A DNA stretch of 64,000 nt from Ignavibacteria bacterium (GCA_019694675.1 JAIBBK010000060.1:1-64000), one strand, 5' to 3'; shown: positions 44,332 to 54,315, counted from the first letter of the stretch. Notes: a model not told the origin generated them from the sequence alone. Translations and numbers: made by a program.

Positions 44332-47300
44332 ATGAAACTCTCGACAAGCTTCAAACTTTTACTGATTGCGATGATTCTGTGTTTTTCGGAGATCTCAGAA
44401 GCACAGTGGCAATCGACGGGCTTAAATGGAGGAAACGTAACACATTCAACTTCTTCCAACGGCGCAATGTATCTTGTAACAAACAACAAAGTTCTTCACA
44501 GATCAACTGACAATGGAAGCAATTGGGCTCCGATATATATGTCAAATGACGAATCTGAATTCGGTCAGATTTACTCAATTGATGCTCATGAAAATGCAGT
44601 CTGGCTCGCTCACTATTTTAGCATCGCCGGTTCAACTGACAATGGAAATACCTGGCCTCATTCTTATTCCGTTGGTGGTTGTCCATGTGACGTAATTGCT
44701 TACTTGGACGGATTCTGGATGCTCATTGATGAATGCGCACAGGTTCACAGATCTTCTGACAACGGTATGAATTGGGCAATTATCTCTCATATTGATGCAT
44801 CAAATTTCCCGTCCGCATTTAACGGGCTTGCATCAAAGAATTCGAAGGTTTTCCTGACAAACAGAAACGGTGAGATGCTGATGAGTTCGAACCACGGCAC
44901 AAACTGGTCCCTTCTGCTTGATTCCGGCAATGTGCTTTCGTTTACTTCGGTTTTTTCCACAGACTCTGCCTTATTTGTTTGCGTATCAGGCAAAGGACTT
45001 CTGCGGTCCGGTGATGATGGAAACAGCTGGAGCTACTCCAATCAGGGACTTTCACTCACTAATGTAAACTATGTCATGCAATACGGCAATTCCGTCTATT
45101 GCTCCGGGTTTGGAAAAGTCTTCAGATCTGAAGACAATGGAATTACCTGGACAGAATTTTCAAACGGACTTCCGCTTTCAAACATAACCTCAATGATGAT
45201 TGGCTCCGGAGAAATCTTTGCTACCCTTTACGGAGCAGGGCTTTACAGCTCCGCAAACAACGGTGAGACCTGGAGTGATCAAAATCAGGGCTTTGAAGGC
45301 AGGGAAGTGAATTCCTTTGTGGAAGCTGTCGACCAACACATAGCTTGCACTAATGACAGCAGACTTTTCAGGACTAATGAGGAAGAGTTTGACTGGTCTG
45401 AGTCTGTTAACGGACTGACAGGCGCAAGCAAGAACCGCGTGTGTGTTAACAATAGTGTCCTGTTTTGTGCCGCTTCAGATAATGTTTATCGCTCTAATGA
45501 CCTGGGTAATTCATGGAATGCGATCGGGCCTGTTTCAGCAAATTACATTGATATGGCAGTCAGCGGTTCCTTCGTCTTTGTAATAACTTACAATAAACTT
45601 TACAGAACTTCGAATAACGGCAGTTCATGGGAATTGTCTCAAAGCGGAATACCGTCGAGTTATCAATTCGCACATATATCCTCAACCGGGGCGGAGGTCT
45701 TTGTAACAGGAAGTTATTCGGTTTATCGATCAACAAATTCCGGGGTTAATTGGAACGCTATCACTCCGCCAGATCCGTACGCATTCTATATAAACCAGTT
45801 TGCAAGATGCGGAGATGCACTTTATGCAAGCTCGGAGTCACTGGGGTTGCTAAAATCCATAAATGACGGAAACAACTGGACAAGAATAGATTTGGGCTAC
45901 GGATCAGGCGCGTCGTATTCTGTTCTGTCACATCAGTGCAAATTGTTTGTGGGTCATGAAAATGGAATCAGTTATTCATATGACAACGGAAGAACCTGGC
46001 AATTAATGAATGAAGGGCTACCTCCAATGAAAAAGACAACCTTCGTTGGATTCATGGTAAACTCAATTTATTCATCAATGGCTACCGGAGGATTTTATTT
46101 AAGACCTCTTTCGCAGTTTCCTTCACCTTCTGATGATGTTGGAGTTCAGTATATCAGCAGTCCCAAACATGATTCACTTTATCTTGTGAATTGTCAGGCC
46201 GGAGCCGTTGTTATTCCCGAAGCAATGATAGCTAACTTTGTAAGCAGCAATCAATTTGAGCCCTTCAGCATACACTGCGAGATCAGCTATGAGAATACTG
46301 TTGTTTACTCTGATTCGACTCAGGATACTATTGGGGCCAATTCATTCCACAAAGTGACATTTGCACCTTTCAATGTTGAGCCTTACACCTTTACCGACGA
46401 TTCGAGCAAGACCTATAAGGTAAGAGTATGGACAAGCCTTGCAAATGACGAGGTGAGACAAAATGACACTTCAAGTTCGGCGCTGAAGACCTCTAATCCG
46501 CCGGGGTATGGATTTTCACAAAACAGCAACTACTACTTTCTGAATTCTTCGAACGAGCTAAGTTGTGCACCTGAACAGCCGCAGTACAGCTTCATGGATA
46601 CAACAGGCAGTGTAACTCTGATATCTAACGGCGTGCCTGCTGTTCCGTTTACACAGTACAACAGTTTCTATTTCTGCGGCAGTTACAGGTTACCTGATGT
46701 TCTGCCTGCCGGAAAAAGGTTCAAGTTCTTCGGAGTCTGCTATGACACAGTTTTCATAAGCACGACAGGAGTGATAGGGTTTGGTTCAGTCAGCCTGTCA
46801 CGCATGAATACACCGACTCCGATATCAATTCCTTCCATTTCGGCGCCTTACCCTGCAATCTTCCCGTTCTGGTACTGGATCAATTTTAGTGACCCCGAAC
46901 CGTCCGGAAGAAATCTTAAGTACAAGATTTCCGGAAACAACTTCATTCTGACTTTTGACAGAGTTCCTTTATACAATACCGTGATAGACCAGAATGATTA
47001 TGTGTCTTTTCAGGTAGTCCTGGGACTCAGCAATGACTGCGGTGGCGAAAACGGAAAGATCACAGTATTGTATAATCTGGAAGCAAGCGGTTCAACATTC
47101 ATCAACCATTATCTGAACAACAATCTGAATGCAATGACTGTTGGCATTCAGAACCAAACAGGCATGACCGGACTTACATACAGGCGTTCAGAAACAAACC
47201 ATTCGTTGACTGTTCCCGGACCGCTGTTTGACAACCTGAGCACAGACAACCCGGGTTCGCTTGCAGTTGAGTTTGGGCAGATCAATGAAGTGCTTCCTGT

Positions 47301-47868
47301 CGAACTAATTTCGTTCACTTCTGAAGTGGAGAAAAACGACGTAACACTAAAGTGGAGCGTGAGCAATGAGATCGATAATGCCGGATTCGATATCGAAAGA
47401 AGGACTGTAACTGACAACAGCAATGCCGGCTGGCAGAAGGCTGGTTATGTTGCCGGCAAGGGAAATTACAATGGTCTTACGGATTATACATTTGAAGACA
47501 AGGGTTTGCCATCGGGCAGGTTCAGTTACAGACTTAAGCAGATCGATTTCAACGGCAACTACATAAACTATGAACTCGGCGGCACGGTGTCAATAGGCGT
47601 GCCGGACAGGTTCCGTCTTGAGCAAAATTATCCCAATCCCTTCAATCCTAAGACTACGATTGATTATGAGGTTCCTTATAATTCATCGGTGACCATCAAG
47701 CTGTTTGATCTTAGCGGAAGAGAAATAAGATCGGTGGTCAATGAGTTGAAGTCAGCGGGATACTATTCAGTTACTCTCGAGTCATCGGAACTGGCAAGCG
47801 GAGTTTACATGTATGTGATGAACGCCGGAAACTTTGTTGACTCCCGCAAAATGATTGTCATCAAGTGA
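44332..47868 (+). CDS. Secreted beta-propeller protein with type IX secretion (type A) C-terminal tail
   Basis: An 1178-residue protein. A signal peptide (about residues 1-25) precedes a region of about 600 residues with many repeats of the form (L/V)(Y/F)RS.DNG..W, the sortilin/BNR/Ycf48-like propeller pattern. Then come a beta-rich segment (about residues 600-1000), a LPVELISF linker domain of fibronectin-like type (about 985-1085), and the C-terminal Por-secretion tail (last 80 residues, with NYPNPFNP and LASGVYMY). The tail is known in this phylum to send proteins through T9SS to the cell surface. No catalytic residues are visible. Followed by a strong terminator. Confidence 0.9.
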   Translation: MKLSTSFKLLLIAMILCFSEISEAQWQSTGLNGGNVTHSTSSNGAMYLVTNNKVLHRSTDNGSNWAPIYMSNDESEFGQIYSIDAHENAVWLAHYFSIAGSTDNGNTWPHSYSVGGCPCDVIAYLDGFWMLIDECAQVHRSSDNGMNWAIISHIDASNFPSAFNGLASKNSKVFLTNRNGEMLMSSNHGTNWSLLLDSGNVLSFTSVFSTDSALFVCVSGKGLLRSGDDGNSWSYSNQGLSLTNVNYVMQYGNSVYCSGFGKVFRSEDNGITWTEFSNGLPLSNITSMMIGSGEIFATLYGAGLYSSANNGETWSDQNQGFEGREVNSFVEAVDQHIACTNDSRLFRTNEEEFDWSESVNGLTGASKNRVCVNNSVLFCAASDNVYRSNDLGNSWNAIGPVSANYIDMAVSGSFVFVITYNKLYRTSNNGSSWELSQSGIPSSYQFAHISSTGAEVFVTGSYSVYRSTNSGVNWNAITPPDPYAFYINQFARCGDALYASSESLGLLKSINDGNNWTRIDLGYGSGASYSVLSHQCKLFVGHENGISYSYDNGRTWQLMNEGLPPMKKTTFVGFMVNSIYSSMATGGFYLRPLSQFPSPSDDVGVQYISSPKHDSLYLVNCQAGAVVIPEAMIANFVSSNQFEPFSIHCEISYENTVVYSDSTQDTIGANSFHKVTFAPFNVEPYTFTDDSSKTYKVRVWTSLANDEVRQNDTSSSALKTSNPPGYGFSQNSNYYFLNSSNELSCAPEQPQYSFMDTTGSVTLISNGVPAVPFTQYNSFYFCGSYRLPDVLPAGKRFKFFGVCYDTVFISTTGVIGFGSVSLSRMNTPTPISIPSISAPYPAIFPFWYWINFSDPEPSGRNLKYKISGNNFILTFDRVPLYNTVIDQNDYVSFQVVLGLSNDCGGENGKITVLYNLEASGSTFINHYLNNNLNAMTVGIQNQTGMTGLTYRRSETNHSLTVPGPLFDNLSTDNPGSLAVEFGQINEVLPVELISFTSEVEKNDVTLKWSVSNEIDNAGFDIERRTVTDNSNAGWQKAGYVAGKGNYNGLTDYTFEDKGLPSGRFSYRLKQIDFNGNYINYELGGTVSIGVPDRFRLEQNYPNPFNPKTTIDYEVPYNSSVTIKLFDLSGREIRSVVNELKSAGYYSVTLESSELASGVYMYVMNAGNFVDSRKMIVIK

Positions 47869-47900
47869 TCACGCACGAACAGGATATGCATCATCTTAAG

Positions 47901-47927
47901 CGCCCGGACAAAATCCGGGCGTTTTTT
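47901..47927 (+). terminator. Rho-independent terminator of the T9SS-tail gene
   Basis: A GC-rich stem CGCCCGGA (47901-47908) / TCCGGGCG (47914-47921) with a 5-base loop and a T6 run (47922-47927), 33 bp after the stop. Confidence 0.92.
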
Positions 47928-48220
47928 GTGGTCACTTCAGCAATGATCCGTCAAAGTGCATTTGCCAGAAAGTATGTTTACCGGCAATGAATTTGGAGCA
48001 GGTATTCCTTTAATGCAGATCTCCAACGGGAAACTTCTTTATCCGCAATACTCCGATGTGCAATTGTTTTGTGAGCGCGTAATCATTCTTGCCTTTGAGT
48101 TCGTATTGATACTTGAACTTCTGCAATTGTAATGAGCAACAGAAGGGCTCCGATCTTTGCAGGAGTTCAAACCTACTTCAATTTCATTGATCTCCGGCTC
48201 TGAATGAATGTGAGGCCTCT
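47928..48220. other. Intergenic region, no supported gene
   Basis: About 290 bp between two convergent genes. A 52-codon frame starts at 47974 on the plus strand but has no recognised content. Otherwise I see nothing. Confidence 0.4.
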
Positions 48221-49672
48221 TCAATGTTTCCAAAGCCTGAACTTTTCCGTCAGCCATGATTTCTCAGAAACATTGTCTGCTTTCAGCAGGTCCAGTACGG
48301 CTTTAAGCTGTTCTGCCGCCGCTCCTTCTTCATTAAGATTCAAGAGCTGGCGCAGATATTTGATGAAATTCCTGTGCCTCAGCAGTATGGCTTCATTCTT
48401 CTTTCCTTTCTTTGCAACCATTCCGTAATATGCATTCAGCAGGGATCTTAGACTCTCATGCGAACCGGTTTCATAGTAGATCATTGCATACAGCTTCCTG
48501 ATGTCCAGTTTGAAGACAAGATTGTCCGTTTGCACTTCGCTGAGATGCTGAAGTGCCGAATCGAATCTCCCCGACGCAAAATCTATCTTTGCAAGACTGT
48601 AGTGTTTAAGCGATGAGCGAAGCGAATGCTCAAGCTTATCCGCATTGTCAGTCACAAATCTGCGCACCCAGTCTGTGTCTTCAAGAGCGATGCCCGCCTT
48701 CACAATGTTCCTGAACTGCGACGGCGGAAAGTGCGGCGAATCTTCAAGTCTGTCAAAGAACCCGCTCTCGGCAAGGTGTTTCATTATCACATAAGATTCT
48801 TTCAGATATTCCTTTTTTCCCAGGTTGTTCTTCATGTTGCAGATCGAGACCATGTTCAGCATCAGCTTTTCAACTGTCTCAGGATCTGTTTCACCCTTGT
48901 TCTTTTCAAGCAGTTGCCTGAGCTCTTTGTAGAGTGTGTCATCTTCAATATTGTTCAGCTGTTTGACAAGCAGGCTGTAAAGATTCAGTACTATGAATGA
49001 CGGATCGTGCTCCCGGCCTATTATCTCAAGAAGTCCGGCAAAGTCAATCGCATTCAGGAGTTTGCCCGCTGTTGTTGAATTCAGCTCATCCTCCGCGTAG
49101 CGTCCTCCATAAAGAAGCAGTTCCTTCTGAAACACAAATGACTGCAGGATCATGAAACATATCAGATTCAGGATTCCCTCATGAAGCACTCTGCTTCTCC
49201 GCTCTTTGTCATAACTCATAGCGTAATGCTGTTGCAGTGCGTCTATGATATCCAGGTTTTCGAAGAATGTCATACTGCCGGGCTTACCGCTTTGAAGACG
49301 GAAAACCAATCTCCTGCTGAAGCTCTCTGCCTTAGGATCATAACCTCGTTTTGAATATTCTCTGAGCAGCCTTATTTCTCTCTTCTCATCGTTCCTGAAG
49401 TTCATCTGCAGGAAGAACTCCTCGCACAGTTTGTTCAATCCTGAAAGCACAGTACTCAAAACACTGCCGTTGAATTTCCTTCCCGGATAAAGACTCTTGT
49501 AAATGTATTCGGCTGTCAGTTTTTTGTCGCAGAATGCGGGATGAAAAGGCCTGAGAAGTTTGAGCAGTACTCCATAGTTCCTTCCCTTATTGAAGAACGG
49601 AGAAGCGGCAAACTTTTCGAACTCCTTCCATTCTTCCTTCCTGATGAGTCCTAACACTGAAAGAGCTTTCAT
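48221..49672 (-). CDS. Helical protein of unknown function, FEKF..NKGR family (paralogue 1)
   Basis: A 483-residue protein without signal peptide. The N-terminal 100 residues carry EFEKFAASPFFNKGRNY, LLKLLRPFHPAF, LTAEYIYKSLYPGRKF and LNKLCEEFFLQMNF, shared with the protein encoded at 60102-61565. The rest is predicted all-helical, with a TPR/ARM-like look. Proteins with this N-terminus occur across Bacteroidota and Ignavibacteria without assigned function. It is divergent from a dockerin-module secreted protein (49871) with a 198-bp gap between starts. A role as regulator or scaffold is possible but unsupported. Confidence 0.7.
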   Translation of the reverse strand: MKALSVLGLIRKEEWKEFEKFAASPFFNKGRNYGVLLKLLRPFHPAFCDKKLTAEYIYKSLYPGRKFNGSVLSTVLSGLNKLCEEFFLQMNFRNDEKREIRLLREYSKRGYDPKAESFSRRLVFRLQSGKPGSMTFFENLDIIDALQQHYAMSYDKERRSRVLHEGILNLICFMILQSFVFQKELLLYGGRYAEDELNSTTAGKLLNAIDFAGLLEIIGREHDPSFIVLNLYSLLVKQLNNIEDDTLYKELRQLLEKNKGETDPETVEKLMLNMVSICNMKNNLGKKEYLKESYVIMKHLAESGFFDRLEDSPHFPPSQFRNIVKAGIALEDTDWVRRFVTDNADKLEHSLRSSLKHYSLAKIDFASGRFDSALQHLSEVQTDNLVFKLDIRKLYAMIYYETGSHESLRSLLNAYYGMVAKKGKKNEAILLRHRNFIKYLRQLLNLNEEGAAAEQLKAVLDLLKADNVSEKSWLTEKFRLWKH

Positions 49673-49790
49673 TTTGAGAGACAGTAGTTTGTTTAATTTA
49701 TGAATAATGAAATTAATCCCAAATACACAGAAATTGAATTATTCTGCAAATTTCCCTTACAAAGTCTGTTTAAAATCAGCAAAAATATTG

Positions 49791-49821
49791 TTGCCGCACG
49801 GAGCGCTGTTCCATAGTTTTG
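49791..49821 (+). promoter_or_regulatory. Promoter TTGCCG-N17-TAGTTTTG
   Basis: TTGCCG at 49791-49796, a 17-base spacer and TAGTTTTG (TAnnTTTG) at 49814-49821, about 50 bases before the ATG at 49871. The spacing is the same as in the promoters at 18230 and 20786. Confidence 0.6.
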
Positions 49822-49870
49822 TAAAGATCTTTTCGGGTGAAAAAGAAATCATAACTCAACATCAACAGGT

Positions 49871-51823
49871 ATGAATCACATCATAAGCAAAGCGCCGGCC
49901 GCCATTGCGGTGATCTCCTTTACGGCATTGTTTGCGCTCGTTGCCGCGGTATCATCTATCGGCGCACCTCCGCCGCCGTGCGACCCGAACACTCTCCCGT
50001 GGACGAGATTTTCCAAATACAGCGCAATATCAGATGATGCCTTCAGGATCAAGACTGACAACTGCGGCAATGTTTATACCGCCGGCACAACATCGACTGA
50101 CGGAAATCTCATTGATATATTTGTGATCAAATACAACTCTGAAGGCGACACTCTCTGGGCTCAGACCTATAACGGAAGAGACTCCGGTTCCGTAAGCCAG
50201 GATAAGTTCGGAGACCTTGAAATTGACACTGCGGGAAATGTATATGTCACAAGCGCGGCACCGTCTTTTCAGCTGGGAAGTTATGACCTGGTTACCATGA
50301 AATTCAGCCCTGCCGGCTCACTTCTCTGGCTTAAAAAGCTCAACTTCAGATTTGAGGACATTCCGCTTGCCATGTGTTCAGATAACTCGGGAAATGTGTA
50401 TGTCACAGGTTACTCGCGTGAGTCAGCGTCTCCGGCAATGTACTTAACGGTGAAGTACAATTCTTCCGGCGACACGCTATGGACCCGGACTTACACCGGC
50501 GAGAATTTTGACGCGAGCACTGCAAAAGATATCTGTATCGATGCCTCAGGCAATGTTTACGTTTCCGGAAACTCGGCTAAGTTTGCGCAGGGAAACGACT
50601 ATGTGACGATAAAGTATAGTTCAGCCGGCACAGTCCTTTGGACAAGGAGATACAATTACCCTCTCGGAAACTCACAGGACATTCCAACTGCTATGGTCAT
50701 TGACGCATTATCAAACATTACAGTTACCGGCTACTCGGACAGTTCGGTTGTCGGGTATCCGGATTTCCTGACAATACGGTACAATTCAAACGGTGATCAG
50801 CTCTGGACTGCAAGAAATCCCGGAAGCGGAGGCCAGGATGATTTTGCGCTGGATCTTGCGGTCAGCAGTTCAGGAAACACTGCCGTAACCGGTTATGCTA
50901 AGAATTCATCCGGCAATTATGACATGGTGACAGTCTTGTACAATTTTTCGGGAGTGAAGCAGTGGCAGTCGGTTCAGGCAGGTACGGGAAACTATCACGA
51001 CATCGGGCGTTCGGTTGCATTTGATGCATCAGGAAATGTTTATGCCGCCGGAAACTTATACAATGCCAACTCTGACGCGGTTGTGTTCAAGTACAATTCC
51101 TCCGGAACATTGAAAGGGCAAAGGGCATTCAACGGCACATACAACAAAGACGACGTCTTCAGGGATATCTCTGTTGACAATCTCGGTAACGTGCATGCAG
51201 CCGGCAGAATGAATTACAATAATTTTGACTGCTTCTCAGTTACCCGGAAGTTTCCGCAGAATGAGTTCGGTTTCACGCTTAAGCTCAATGCCATACTTCA
51301 GGGATTTCACTACAGCAGTTCGAGTCCTTTTATGAGGCAGGATACAGTGAGAGTCTTTGTCAGAAATTCAGCTTTCCCGTATAACATAGTTGATTCATCA
51401 AAGCAGGTTCTGAACAATGTCGGATACGGTGAATTCTTCTTTACGAATCTTCAGACAGGCGTAAACTATTATATATCCGTCAAACACCGTAATTCAATTG
51501 ATACCTGGAGTGCAAACGGAAGCTGGATATCATTTACTTCTGATACGTCATCCTACAACTTCACCAATGCGATCACGAAAGCATTCGGAAGCAATATGAA
51601 GCAGGTCAATTCTTCACCGGTGAGATTTGCGTTCTTCAGCGGAGATGTGAACAGGGATGAAACAATTGATGCAACAGATATCAGCATGATTGACAACGAT
51701 GCATTATACTTTCTCAGCGGCTATGTGGATACCGACGTTACGGGTGACGGGTTCGTAGACGGAACCGACTTCTCTATAGCCGACAACAATGCGACGAACT
51801 TTGTGAGCGTGATCCGGCCGTAA
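49871..51823 (+). CDS. Secreted SBBP beta-propeller protein with dockerin-like C-terminal module
   Basis: A 650-residue protein. A signal peptide (about residues 1-30) is followed by about eight SBBP-type repeats (roughly residues 45-465) of the form (T/V)(I/V)KYNSSGDTLW..TYNG and D.SGNVYVTG. The C-terminal 170 residues hold the module shared with two other proteins here: VRVFVRNSAFPYNIVDSS, YYISVKHRNSIDTWS, YNFTNAITKAFGSNMKQV, then dockerin-like calcium loops GDVNRDETIDATD and DVTGDGFVDGTD, ending NFVSVIRP. It lacks the NYPNPFNP tail. Probably exported and surface-associated; the propeller suggests binding rather than catalysis. Repeat array 2 begins 70 bp after its stop. Confidence 0.85.
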   Translation: MNHIISKAPAAIAVISFTALFALVAAVSSIGAPPPPCDPNTLPWTRFSKYSAISDDAFRIKTDNCGNVYTAGTTSTDGNLIDIFVIKYNSEGDTLWAQTYNGRDSGSVSQDKFGDLEIDTAGNVYVTSAAPSFQLGSYDLVTMKFSPAGSLLWLKKLNFRFEDIPLAMCSDNSGNVYVTGYSRESASPAMYLTVKYNSSGDTLWTRTYTGENFDASTAKDICIDASGNVYVSGNSAKFAQGNDYVTIKYSSAGTVLWTRRYNYPLGNSQDIPTAMVIDALSNITVTGYSDSSVVGYPDFLTIRYNSNGDQLWTARNPGSGGQDDFALDLAVSSSGNTAVTGYAKNSSGNYDMVTVLYNFSGVKQWQSVQAGTGNYHDIGRSVAFDASGNVYAAGNLYNANSDAVVFKYNSSGTLKGQRAFNGTYNKDDVFRDISVDNLGNVHAAGRMNYNNFDCFSVTRKFPQNEFGFTLKLNAILQGFHYSSSSPFMRQDTVRVFVRNSAFPYNIVDSSKQVLNNVGYGEFFFTNLQTGVNYYISVKHRNSIDTWSANGSWISFTSDTSSYNFTNAITKAFGSNMKQVNSSPVRFAFFSGDVNRDETIDATDISMIDNDALYFLSGYVDTDVTGDGFVDGTDFSIADNNATNFVSVIRP

Positions 51824-51892
51824 AACTCCGGGGGATCGTCTTCGGCGCATGCTCTCGAAGTGCGGATGCCAATTCATTGGTTGGGAGCATTT

Positions 51893-52851
51893 GCCACGAA
51901 TGAATATGATCCGTTGTGCATTCTGCTGAGATCAATATAAAGGAAGACGTTATTCGTGTATTCGTGGCCAAAGCACTTCTGAAAAGAAGATGCTCAGGTT
52001 GATATCCATTAACGGCTTCCAATGAAGGCAAAGGTCGTTCATCCGCAACTGAAAACATTTGCCACGAATGCACGAATGAATAAGATCTGTTGTGCATTCT
52101 GCTGAGATCAATATAAAGGAAGACGTTATTCGTGTATTCGTGGCCAAAGCACTTCTGATAAGAAGATGCTCACTGTGATATTCATTAACGGTTTGCAATG
52201 AAGGCAAAGGTCGTTCATCCGCAACTGAAAACATTTGCCACGAATGCACGAATGTATAAGATCCGTTGTGCATTCTGCTGAGATCAATATAAAGGAAGAC
52301 GTTATTCGTGTATTCGTGGCCAAAGCTCTTCTGAAAAGAAGATGCTCAGGTTGATATTCATTAACGGCTTGCAATGAAGGCAAAGGTCGTTCATCCGCAA
52401 CTGAAAAGCATTTGCCACGAATGCACGAATGTATAAGATCCGTTGTGCATTCTGCTGAGATCAATATAAAGGAAGACGTTATTCGTGTATTCGTGGCTGA
52501 AGCTCTTCTGAAAAGAAGATGCTCAGATTGATATTCATTAACGGCTTTCAATGAAGGCATAGGTCGTTCATCAGCAACTGAAAAACATTTGCCGCGAATG
52601 AACGAATGCATGAGATCTGTTGTGTATTCTGCTGAAGTCAAATCAATGTATGATGTTATTCGTGTATTCGTGGCTGAAGCTCTTCTGAAAAGAAGATGCT
52701 CAGATTGATATTCATTAGCGGCTTGCAATGAAGGCAAAGGTCGTTCATCAGCAACTGAAAAACATTTGCCACGAATGCACGAATGAATATGATTCGTTGT
52801 GCATTCTGCTAAGATCAATATAAAGGAAGACATTATTCGTGTATTCGTGGC
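51893..52851. repeat. Tandem array 2 of the 84-bp inverted-repeat-ended element (6 copies, period 176-177 bp)
   Basis: Copies at 52061-52144, 52237-52320, 52414-52497, 52591-52674 and 52768-52851 are 84 bp long. The first (51893-51968) is 76 bp because one of two adjacent 8-bp repeats in its left arm is missing. The ends GCCACGAATGCACGAAT and ATTCGTGTATTCGTGGC are the same as in array 1. The spacers are 92-93 bp and nearly identical to one another but unrelated to those of array 1. Because 177 is a multiple of three, long frames appear in the array; these are not genes. Confidence 0.92.
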
Positions 52852-52951
52852 TAAAGCTCTTTCGAAAAAGGAATGCCGACTATATTCGGCGTTGACTTTG
52901 AGAATTGACGATGTAACTGTTGTTCAGTGGTTTCCTTAAGAACAAACACAA

Positions 52952-53758
52952 ATGAAAAGTCTTCTCATTATTTGTCTTGTTCTCTTATCCCAACCTGTAA
53001 CATCGCAGTGGTATCTCCAATACCAATGACCGACTTTTGCCGGATTTTACGATGTGAGGTTTATTGGCAGATACTTCGGCTGGTCGTGCGGCGACATTAT
53101 GATTATAAAAACAGCAAACGGCGGGAAACAGTGGAGTGTAATCGAGATGCCATATACTTTAATGCTGATACATCCTGTGAACAACAACGTAATATATGTT
53201 TGCGGATTTTATGTTATTCTCAAAACTACAAATGCAGGCGCAAACACTATGTGAGGGCCCGTTTCAATCTTCAATATTGTATGGATTATTGTTTGGTGAC
53301 GAAAGCACGGGATGGTTCTGTGGAAATTCTGTGACAATGAGAACATCTGACGGTGGTAAGACTTTTATTGATTCGATGTGCGTTCCCAATAAACTGCGAG
53401 ACATTCATTTCAAGAAGGATTCAACAGGAGTAATGGCTGCTTAAAACAAAATGTATCGCACCACACACTCCGGGACTAACTCGTATCCGGAAACGTTGCT
53501 GACAACAAACGAGTCACCATTCCAGGAAAGAGTAACATTTCGGGGAGATACAGGATGGACAATAAGCAGAGGAATGACGGTATTCTAAACAACAAATTGC
53601 GGAGTAAGCTGGGACAGTATAGCTAATGTTCCATTTGGAGAAAGGTTTAGTGCATACAGCTTAGAATTTGCATGCAGGGGTATAGGACATTGCGGGACAG
53701 AAACAGAAGAATATATACATCGACAGATGGCGGGTATAGTTGGGTATTGAATTGTCTG
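52952..53758 (+). pseudogene. Decayed secreted BNR/Ycf48-like propeller protein
   Basis: ATG 52952 opens a signal peptide (MKSLLIICLVLLSQPVTSQW) that is cut by TGA at 53027. The same frame continues with MIIKTANGGKQWSVIE and VILKTTNAGANTM to a second TGA at 53252. A +1 frame then gives STGWFCGNSVTMRTSDGG (stop at 53442), GDTGWTISRG and TTNCGVSWDSIANVPFGERF. The first frame resumes with RIYTSTDGGYSW near 53708. These are remains of a propeller protein like those at 44332 and 62950. At least two stops and two frameshifts show that it is inactive. The 3' end runs into the AHSA1 remnant on the other strand. Confidence 0.8.
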
Positions 53759-54139
53759 CCGGCCGTTGCGCTGCAATTCTAATGAGTTAGTTTGTTCTGC
53801 CTGAAATGATTCCACAATTCTTGTCATATCGTTTTCAGCAATGAATTTTATGATTGCTTTTCTGTCGTCATCCATTGTGTACTCGATCAATACTGCTTCT
53901 TCAACTAGGTCATAAGATCCGGAGAAGTCGAATCCAAAACTTCCGTCCTTTGCTTCCTTTCTGTAAACGAATCTTCCCCCTGCATGAAGATCATTCTCTG
54001 CTTTTGGAGAATGCCAGTCATCGGATGCAAAATTCCAATTGATTATATGCGCGGATCTGTCCAGCAGTCCCAAACCTTTTGAAGCGGTGCATTTATTGTT
54101 GTCTCAACTGTGATGAAAGTTCCTTCTGATTTGTTCATT
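53756..54139 (-). pseudogene. Truncated, frameshifted AHSA1-like (SRPBCC) gene
   Basis: From ATG 54139 the frame reads MNKSEGTFITVETTINAPL and QKVWDCWTDPRI, then stops. One base is missing or extra near 54054: the next frame continues HIINWNFASDDWHSPKAENDL, AGGRFVYRKEAKDGSFGFDF and LELQRNGRQTI. These are classic AHSA1 (activator of Hsp90 ATPase homologue 1-like) features. The last ten or so residues of the family are missing where the propeller remnant begins. Frameshift and truncation both argue for a dead gene; a sequencing error could explain only the frameshift. Confidence 0.82.
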
Positions 54140-54315
54140 CCCTTCTGTTAAAATTGTTGCTCACAAACTGCTGACTTAGATTCTCATTTTCATTATCCCG
54201 ATCAATGCTGTCCAACACATTCGCAGTCCGGGACTGCCTGCCACTTTGCGGCTTGTCAGTTTATGAATTCTCCGGCGCTTCTCCAGCACTCACTCGCAAC
54301 AGTAGTATTAAATGA

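Noticed and set aside
47974..48132. 52-codon frame on the plus strand in the gap after the T9SS-tail gene
   Set aside because: No ribosome-binding sequence and no recognised family; too short to support.
51774..52833. Long minus-strand frames (107-235 residues) with repeated CIRGKCFSVADERPLPSL blocks
   Set aside because: These come from the 176-177-bp array. A period of 177 keeps the frame open by itself. No ribosome-binding site and no protein-like conservation.
43125..52851. The arrays as CRISPR loci
   Set aside because: Repeats are 84 bp with hairpin ends and the spacers are alike within an array; CRISPR repeats are shorter with unique spacers, and there are no cas genes.
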